DNA of 16,858 nt from Parcubacteria group bacterium GW2011_GWA2_45_30 (GTDB lineage Bacteria > Patescibacteriota > Minisyncoccia > Sungbacterales > HO2-52-23): NCBI GenBank assembly GCA_001001625.1, contig LCKU01000008.1, positions 7,636-24,493 of the forward strand. Reading direction: 5' to 3'. Under the pieces are notes generated by a model. The model had not been told where the DNA came from, ran no database searches, and worked only from the letters and a program-made list of their open reading frames with translations. The position numbers and the translations under genes were made by a program. This document shows positions 12,016-16,858 of the stretch, one piece after another (within the stretch, counting starts at the first letter, position 1; each line of letters opens with the position of its first letter).

Positions 12016-12095
12016 GAGAGGTGACCTTTACGAAATACGAATTTTTACGAATATACGAATTCGTACATTCGTAGTGATTCGTATTTCGTAAATCC
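12016..12095 (+). promoter_or_regulatory. dnaE leader: Shine-Dalgarno split from the ATG by a hairpin
   Basis: GAGGTGA (12018-12024) matches seven consecutive bases of the ideal Shine-Dalgarno but lies 71 nt before the ATG. The hairpin 12027-12092 lies between. If folded, only CC and TCC (5 nt) remain between GAGGTGA and ATG, a normal distance. A GTG at 12021 opens a 17-codon frame through the hairpin that ends at TAG, which I consider incidental. Confidence 0.5.
12027..12092. repeat. 66-nt hairpin built of TACGAAT units before dnaE
   Basis: The outer arms TTTACGAAATACGAAT (12027-12042) and ATTCGTATTTCGTAAA (12077-12092) are perfect 16-bp complements. After a 3x3 internal loop a second palindrome (12046-12073) pairs at 13 of 14 positions around GAATTC. 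Same unit as the element at the smc start. Confidence 0.92.
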
Positions 12096-15000
12096 ATGAA
12101 ATTTACTCATTTACACGTGCATAGTCATTACAGCTTGCTTGACGGACTTGCTAAAATTGACGAACTGGTGGCGCGGGCTGCAGAACTTGAGATGGATTCG
12201 CTCGCCTTGACTGATCATGGAAACCTTTACGGCGCCATTGAATTCTATCAAAAAGCCAAAAAAGCGGGAATAAATCCGATAATCGGCATGGAAACGTATG
12301 TTGCCCGCGGCAATATGCAGGATCGCACACCCGGAATTGATGACACGCGCTATCACCTGACGCTTCTTGCCCAAAATTCCGAAGGATACCACAACCTTGT
12401 GCGCCTGGCGTCTGAGGCGCACCTAAAAGGATTTTATTACAAGCCGCGCGTGGACAAAAATTTGCTCCAGCAATACAGCCGGGGTTTAATTGCGCTCTCC
12501 GGATGTATGAGCGGAGAAATTCCGCGCGCCGTCCGCAACAAAAAATTAGAACATGCCGAAGAACTTATACACGAATATAGGGAAATTTTCGGCAAAGAAA
12601 ATTTCTATCTGGAAATTGCGCCGCATTTCAATTATCCGGACCAACGCGTAATCAACGAGGGCCTGGCATTACTTTCGCAGAAAACCGGCGTGCCTCTGGT
12701 CGCCACCAATGATATCCATTATGTCAAACCGGAGGATGCTGAAGCCCAGGACATTTTAGTATCGGTCCAGACCGGCAACCGTTTTGAAGACGAAGACCGG
12801 CTCACTATGAAACAAGCCAACCTCTCCTTGCGCCCGGCGAATGAGATGGCCTCGCTTTTTCCCGAATATCCGCAAGCGATTGCCGCAACCCGGGAAATTT
12901 CTTCCCGGGTAAAAATAGATATAGAACTCGGCAAATCCAAACTGCCTCTTTTTAACGTGCCACAATCGCATACAGCGGATTCATACCTCGAAGAACTTTG
13001 TCGTGAAAAAATTCAAGGCCGATACGGAAACAAAATTTCGCAAAACCCGGCGCTGGAAAGCCGGGTTAAAGAGCGCCTAAAATACGAACTTGCTGTCATA
13101 GCGCAAACCGCTTTTGCCAGCTATTTTCTAATCGTGCAGGACTTTGTGGCCTGGGCCAAAAGCCAAGGCATCGTAGTGGGTCCGGGCCGGGGTTCGGCCG
13201 CCGGTTCCATTGTCGCCTATCTTTTGGGCATAACCAACATAGATCCTCTGCATTATAATCTTCTTTTTGAGCGATTCCTGAATCCGGAACGCATTTCCAT
13301 GCCGGACATTGACCTTGATTTTGCCGACACCCGGCGGGATGAAGTTATAAACTACGTCGCGCAAAAATATGGCCGCGATCATGTAGCGCAAATTATCACT
13401 TTTGGAACCATGGCCGCGCGCGCAGCCATCCGGGACACCGGGCGCGCCTTGGGAATGCCCTATTCTTTCTGCGACCGCCTGGCCAAGCTCATACCGTTTA
13501 GCCCGCAGGGAGAAAAATCCGGCTGGCTTAAAAAAAGCTTAGAAAGGGTACAGGAGTTAAGAGAATTATACGGCAACGACCCGGATGTAAAACGCCTGAT
13601 GGATTCGGCCCTAAAACTTGAGGGCGTTGCGCGCCACGCCTCCACCCATGCCTGCGGCGTTGTGATCTCTCCCGGTCCCTTAACCGATTTTGTGCCATTG
13701 CAATACGCGGTGCGCCAGGGGGAAAGAAAATCCGGAGGCGGCGCCCGAACCGAAAACGAACGGCAAGTGGTAACGCAATATGAAATGCATGCGGTGGAGG
13801 ACCTGGGGCTTCTTAAAATGGATTTTCTTGGTCTTCGCAACCTAACCATTATTGAAAACACTCTTGCACTCATTAAAAAATCAAAAGAAGTTACGGTCAA
13901 TACCGAGGAAATACCGTTAAATGATCCGGAGACGTTTACGCTCTTTCAGAAAGGAGAGACCACCGGACTTTTCCAATTTGAATCACCCGGGATGAAACAC
14001 TATCTTAAAGAATTGAAACCAACCGAGCTTGAAGATTTGATCGCGCTGGTGGCGCTCTATCGACCCGGTCCGATTGAACTTATTCCTTCATACATCAAGC
14101 GGAAAAACGGATTGGAGAAAGTTTCCTATCTTCACCCCAAACTTGAACCGGTTTTCAAAAATACCTATGGCATCGGAATTTATCAGGAACAAATGATGCA
14201 AATTGCCCGGGACCTGGCGGGATTCACCCTGCCCGAGGCCGATACTCTGCGCAAGGCCATTGGCAAAAAAATAAAATCGCTACTCGCCGAGCAACGCGAA
14301 CGGCTCCTTTCGGGCATGAAAAAAAATGGGATTGGAGCGCAAACCGCCGAAGCGATTTGGGAGCTCTTCCCGCCTTTTGCGCGATATGGGTTCAATAGGT
14401 CGCACGCCGCCTGCTACGCGCTTATCGCCTACCAAACCGGATTTTTAAAAACGCATTACCCGACCGAATTCATGACCGCGCTTTTGGATGCCGAAGGATT
14501 TGAAGTGGAACGCATTGCATTTTTTGTGAATGAGGCGCGAGCCATGGGAATTGAAGTCCTGCCACCGGATTTAAACGAAAGTTTGGAAAACTTCACTAGG
14601 GTGGACGAGAAAAAAATCCGTTTCGGCTTGAAATCCGTAAAAAACGTGGGTGAGAATGTGGTGCGCGCGATTATTGAGACAAGAGGGCACGGAGGAAAAT
14701 TCGATTCTATAGCCAATCTGCTGGAACGGGTCCATCACCGCGATCTTAACAAAAAATCTCTTGAATCGCTGATTAAATGCGGGGCGTTTGATGCGCTGGG
14801 AGAACGCAGCCAGCTGCTTTTAAATCTTGACACCCTGCTGCAATACAACCGCGAATCCCAGCGCGTGCAGTCAAGCGGACAATCCAATCTTTTCAGTTCT
14901 GCTCCGGAAATAAAAGTCTCTTCCTTGAAACTGAAAGATGCCGAGCCCGCCACCAAGCGCGTTAAACTCTCCTGGGAAAAAAATCTTTTAGGGCTTTACG

Positions 15001-15344
15001 TATCCGAACATCCGCTTCAGGAATACGCCGAGCGGCTCAAGCAAAACCATATGCTCCCCTTAAACGGACTGGCAACGGACCTGAAACGCTTGCGTAACCA
15101 GATTATTTCCATCGGAGGAATTGTCAACGGAATCCAGAAGGTGCTTACTAAAAACGGAGAACCCATGCTGTTTGTGCAAATGGAGGACTTAACCGCACGC
15201 ACCGAGGTCCTGGTATTTCCCAAACTGTTGGCCAAAAATCCGGCGCTTTGGCAGGAAGAAAAAATCCTGATGGTTCGGGGCCGGCTCTCCGATAAAGACG
15301 GGGCGCCGAAAATTTTGTGCGAAGATGCCACGGAAATCGCCTAA
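12096..15344 (+). CDS. dnaE: DNA polymerase III alpha subunit (DnaE1 type)
   Basis: The replicative DNA polymerase, 1082 residues. An N-terminal PHP domain with its metal ligands apparently intact (HLHVHSHYSLLDG, ALTDHGNLYGAI, GMETYV, IAPHFN, ATNDIHY), unlike E. coli, where they are degenerate; such PHP domains carry proofreading 3'-5' exonuclease activity in Thermus and mycobacteria. The polymerase core has GPGRGSAAGSIVAYLLGIT, the catalytic PDIDLDF (Asp404, Asp406) and KMDFLGLR (Asp576), YGFNRSHAACYALIAYQT, a helix-hairpin-helix (FGLKSVKNVGENV), a clamp-binding motif QSNLF (929-933), and an OB fold (ISIGGIVNGIQKV). It ends right after the OB domain, so the tau-binding domain (roughly 80 residues) is missing. 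ATG at 12096 gives the standard N-terminus. Its own promoter; terminator at 15348. Confidence 0.97.
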   Translation: MKFTHLHVHSHYSLLDGLAKIDELVARAAELEMDSLALTDHGNLYGAIEFYQKAKKAGINPIIGMETYVARGNMQDRTPGIDDTRYHLTLLAQNSEGYHNLVRLASEAHLKGFYYKPRVDKNLLQQYSRGLIALSGCMSGEIPRAVRNKKLEHAEELIHEYREIFGKENFYLEIAPHFNYPDQRVINEGLALLSQKTGVPLVATNDIHYVKPEDAEAQDILVSVQTGNRFEDEDRLTMKQANLSLRPANEMASLFPEYPQAIAATREISSRVKIDIELGKSKLPLFNVPQSHTADSYLEELCREKIQGRYGNKISQNPALESRVKERLKYELAVIAQTAFASYFLIVQDFVAWAKSQGIVVGPGRGSAAGSIVAYLLGITNIDPLHYNLLFERFLNPERISMPDIDLDFADTRRDEVINYVAQKYGRDHVAQIITFGTMAARAAIRDTGRALGMPYSFCDRLAKLIPFSPQGEKSGWLKKSLERVQELRELYGNDPDVKRLMDSALKLEGVARHASTHACGVVISPGPLTDFVPLQYAVRQGERKSGGGARTENERQVVTQYEMHAVEDLGLLKMDFLGLRNLTIIENTLALIKKSKEVTVNTEEIPLNDPETFTLFQKGETTGLFQFESPGMKHYLKELKPTELEDLIALVALYRPGPIELIPSYIKRKNGLEKVSYLHPKLEPVFKNTYGIGIYQEQMMQIARDLAGFTLPEADTLRKAIGKKIKSLLAEQRERLLSGMKKNGIGAQTAEAIWELFPPFARYGFNRSHAACYALIAYQTGFLKTHYPTEFMTALLDAEGFEVERIAFFVNEARAMGIEVLPPDLNESLENFTRVDEKKIRFGLKSVKNVGENVVRAIIETRGHGGKFDSIANLLERVHHRDLNKKSLESLIKCGAFDALGERSQLLLNLDTLLQYNRESQRVQSSGQSNLFSSAPEIKVSSLKLKDAEPATKRVKLSWEKNLLGLYVSEHPLQEYAERLKQNHMLPLNGLATDLKRLRNQIISIGGIVNGIQKVLTKNGEPMLFVQMEDLTARTEVLVFPKLLAKNPALWQEEKILMVRGRLSDKDGAPKILCEDATEIA

Positions 15345-15347
15345 AAT

Positions 15348-15368
15348 CCCGCGAAAATGCGGGGTTTT
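15348..15368 (+). terminator. dnaE terminator
   Basis: CCCGC (15348-15352), GAAAAT loop, GCGGG (15359-15363), then GTTTT. Short GC stem directly after the dnaE stop. Confidence 0.7.
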
Positions 15369-15372
15369 AAAA

Positions 15373-15401
15373 TTGGACATTTTATTATCAAAATATATAA
15401 T
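15373..15401 (+). promoter_or_regulatory. thrS promoter (leaderless)
   Basis: TTGGAC (15373-15378), 17-bp spacer, TATAAT (15396-15401). The -10 box ends 6 nt before the ATG at 15408, so the mRNA should start at or next to the start codon. Confidence 0.8.
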
Positions 15402-15407
15402 TAAAAA

Positions 15408-16858
15408 ATGGCCAAGGAACATAAATTAAACTTAGAACATATCCGCCACTCGCTTGCTCATCTTTTAGCGATGGCGGTGCTCAAAAAAATTCCCCAAGCC
15501 CAATTGGGAATCGGGCCCGTGATTGAAAATGGTTTCTACTACGACTTCGAGTTGCCAAAACCGATCACTGATACTGATCTGCCAGAATTTGAAAAAACCA
15601 TGCGGGAACTTATTGCCCAAAAACTTGATTTCAGCGGAGAAAAAATAACTCCGGCCCAAGCCAAAAAAATCTTCAAAAGTCAGCCTTTCAAACTTGAACT
15701 TATCAAAGAATATACGAAAGATGGACGAGAACTTACTATATACAAAACCGGAGAAGAATTTATTGACCTTTGCAAGGGTGGACACGCGAAAAACACCTCG
15801 GAAATAAATCCGGAGGCATTTCGGCTCACCCATATTGCCGGCGCTTATTGGCGCGGCTCGGAAAAAAATCCGATGTTAACCCGAATTTACGGCGTGGCGT
15901 TTAAAACCAAAAATGAACTTGCTGAATATTTCAAAATGCGGGAAGAGGCGGAAAAATGGGATCACAAAAAGCTTGGACCAGAACTTGATCTTTTTACTTT
16001 CTCAGAACTTGTAGGTGCAGGACTACCGCTCTGGACGCCGAAGGGAACTCTGCTGAGAGATCTTCTTGATGACTTTGTATGGCGTCTCCGAAAAAAATAC
16101 GGGTATGAACGAGTTGATATTCCCCACCTCGCTAAAATAGAACTATATAAAACGAGCGGACACTGGGATAAATTCAAAGATGAGCTTTTCAAAATAACTA
16201 CCCGCGAGGGACATCTTTTTGCCGTAAAACCAATGAATTGCCCTCACCACACCCAAATTTATGCGCGCCGCCAATGGAGCTATCGCGAACTTCCCCAGCG
16301 ATACGCCTCAACCACCAAATGCTACCGCGATGAACAAAGTGGAGAACTAACCGGCCTCTCTCGCGCCCGGAGTTTCACCCAAGATGATGCGCATGTATTC
16401 TGCCGCATGAGCCAAACTAAAGAAGAATTCCTAAAAATTTGGGAGATTGTCCACGCCTTCTATGCCGCATTCAATCTTTCTCTGCGTATCCGTCTTTCAC
16501 TCCGCGATCCGAAACAGCCGGAAAAATATCTGGGAGATCAATCGCGCTGGAAAACTGCCGAGAATATATTGCGAGAAATCGCATCCGAACAGAAGGCAAA
16601 TACATTTGAAGGCATTGGAGAAGCGGCATTCTACGGGCCGAAGCTTGATTTTATGGCCAAAGATTCGCTCGGACGAGAATGCCAAGTTGCGACCATACAG
16701 CTTGACATGAATATGCCCGATCGTTTTAATCTCACCTGTATCAATGAAAAGGGAGAAAAAGAACGAATCGTGATGATCCATGCGGCAATTATGGGTTCAA
16801 TCGAGCGATTTCTTTCAATTCTCATTGAGCATACTGCTGGATCGTTCCCATTTTGGCT
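15408..16858 (+). CDS. thrS: Threonyl-tRNA synthetase, no TGS domain (3' end cut by window)
   Basis: Charges tRNA-Thr. 483 codons are visible without a stop; roughly 95 residues, the anticodon-binding domain, should lie beyond the window. The protein starts directly in the editing domain (NLEHIRHSLAHLLAMAV), so the ~60-residue N-terminal TGS domain of E. coli ThrS is absent. The editing site is kept: HxxxH (His14, His18) and CKGGH (Cys122, His126). The class II core has KPMNCPHH, motif 2 around TTKCYRDEQSGELTGLSRAR, FTQDDAH, and motif 3 IMGSIERFLSILIEH. The zinc ligands are Cys278, His329 and His458. MIHAAIMGS replaces the usual MIHRAILGS. Start chosen from the leaderless promoter 6 nt upstream. 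Confidence 0.95.
   Translation, partial: MAKEHKLNLEHIRHSLAHLLAMAVLKKIPQAQLGIGPVIENGFYYDFELPKPITDTDLPEFEKTMRELIAQKLDFSGEKITPAQAKKIFKSQPFKLELIKEYTKDGRELTIYKTGEEFIDLCKGGHAKNTSEINPEAFRLTHIAGAYWRGSEKNPMLTRIYGVAFKTKNELAEYFKMREEAEKWDHKKLGPELDLFTFSELVGAGLPLWTPKGTLLRDLLDDFVWRLRKKYGYERVDIPHLAKIELYKTSGHWDKFKDELFKITTREGHLFAVKPMNCPHHTQIYARRQWSYRELPQRYASTTKCYRDEQSGELTGLSRARSFTQDDAHVFCRMSQTKEEFLKIWEIVHAFYAAFNLSLRIRLSLRDPKQPEKYLGDQSRWKTAENILREIASEQKANTFEGIGEAAFYGPKLDFMAKDSLGRECQVATIQLDMNMPDRFNLTCINEKGEKERIVMIHAAIMGSIERFLSILIEHTAGSFPFW

Noticed and set aside
12021..12074. 17-codon GTG frame in the dnaE leader
   Set aside because: The codons are simply the hairpin repeat read in one frame, and the upstream GAGGTGA overlaps the GTG, leaving no proper ribosome site.

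Overview
The window looks like a piece of a small, reduced bacterial genome of the Candidate Phyla Radiation (Patescibacteria), most likely a Parcubacteria-type lineage. This is inference from gene content and style: compact housekeeping proteins, an S16-KH pair apart from TrmD, an L32-NusB-RNase III cluster, a ThrS without the TGS domain, a short SMC and an orphan membrane histidine kinase. UGA ends several genes (rpmF, the matrixin-like gene, the small secreted gene), so the standard bacterial code 11 applies and Gracilibacteria/SR1-type recoding does not.

Layout, left to right. 17-1972 (minus): rpsP, a KH-domain RNA-binding gene (khpA type) with its own promoter, then trmD behind a bidirectional terminator. 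2048-3217 (plus): a histidine kinase divergent from rpsP. A perfect 40-bp palindrome separates it from a minus-strand block that reads, in order of transcription: HELWH metallopeptidase-like gene (7813), cutA, a phosphoribosyltransferase, a hinge-less smc, and a Nudix gene (3317). 7943-8173 is a long non-coding palindromic element. 8195-9859 (minus): rpmF, nusB, rnc. 9925-11123 (minus): rnhB, then a two-gene unit of small proteins, one with a signal peptide. 11234-16858 (plus): a secreted matrixin-like metalloprotease, dnaE, and thrS running off the end.

Regulation. Five genes have a readable sigma70-type promoter with exactly 17 bp between -35 and -10 (rpsP, khpA, rpmF, dnaE, thrS); the histidine kinase fits the same layout with a weak -35. 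In rpsP, the kinase, rpmF and thrS the -10 box ends only 6-7 nt before the ATG, so these mRNAs should be leaderless. dnaE instead has a good Shine-Dalgarno site, but a 66-nt hairpin repeat separates it from the ATG.

The most unusual content is repetitive. (1) Elements made of 7-nt units, often followed by the same unit inverted, sit at the starts of nusB, rnc, smc and dnaE, and related 7-nt tandem tracts lie in frame inside trmD (two) and rnhB (one). (2) Two ~96-bp elements at 1438-1532 and 11074-11170 share CCCCGTTA-type terminal inverted repeats and are each flanked by their own 5-bp direct repeat (TTTAC, TTGAC), which looks like transposition of a MITE; one seems to supply the rnhB promoter and start codon. 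(3) The 231-bp palindrome at 7943-8173 has perfect 26-bp inner arms around a GC-rich, hairpin-rich core. Together these suggest small non-autonomous repeats that reshape translation starts and protein loops in this genome.
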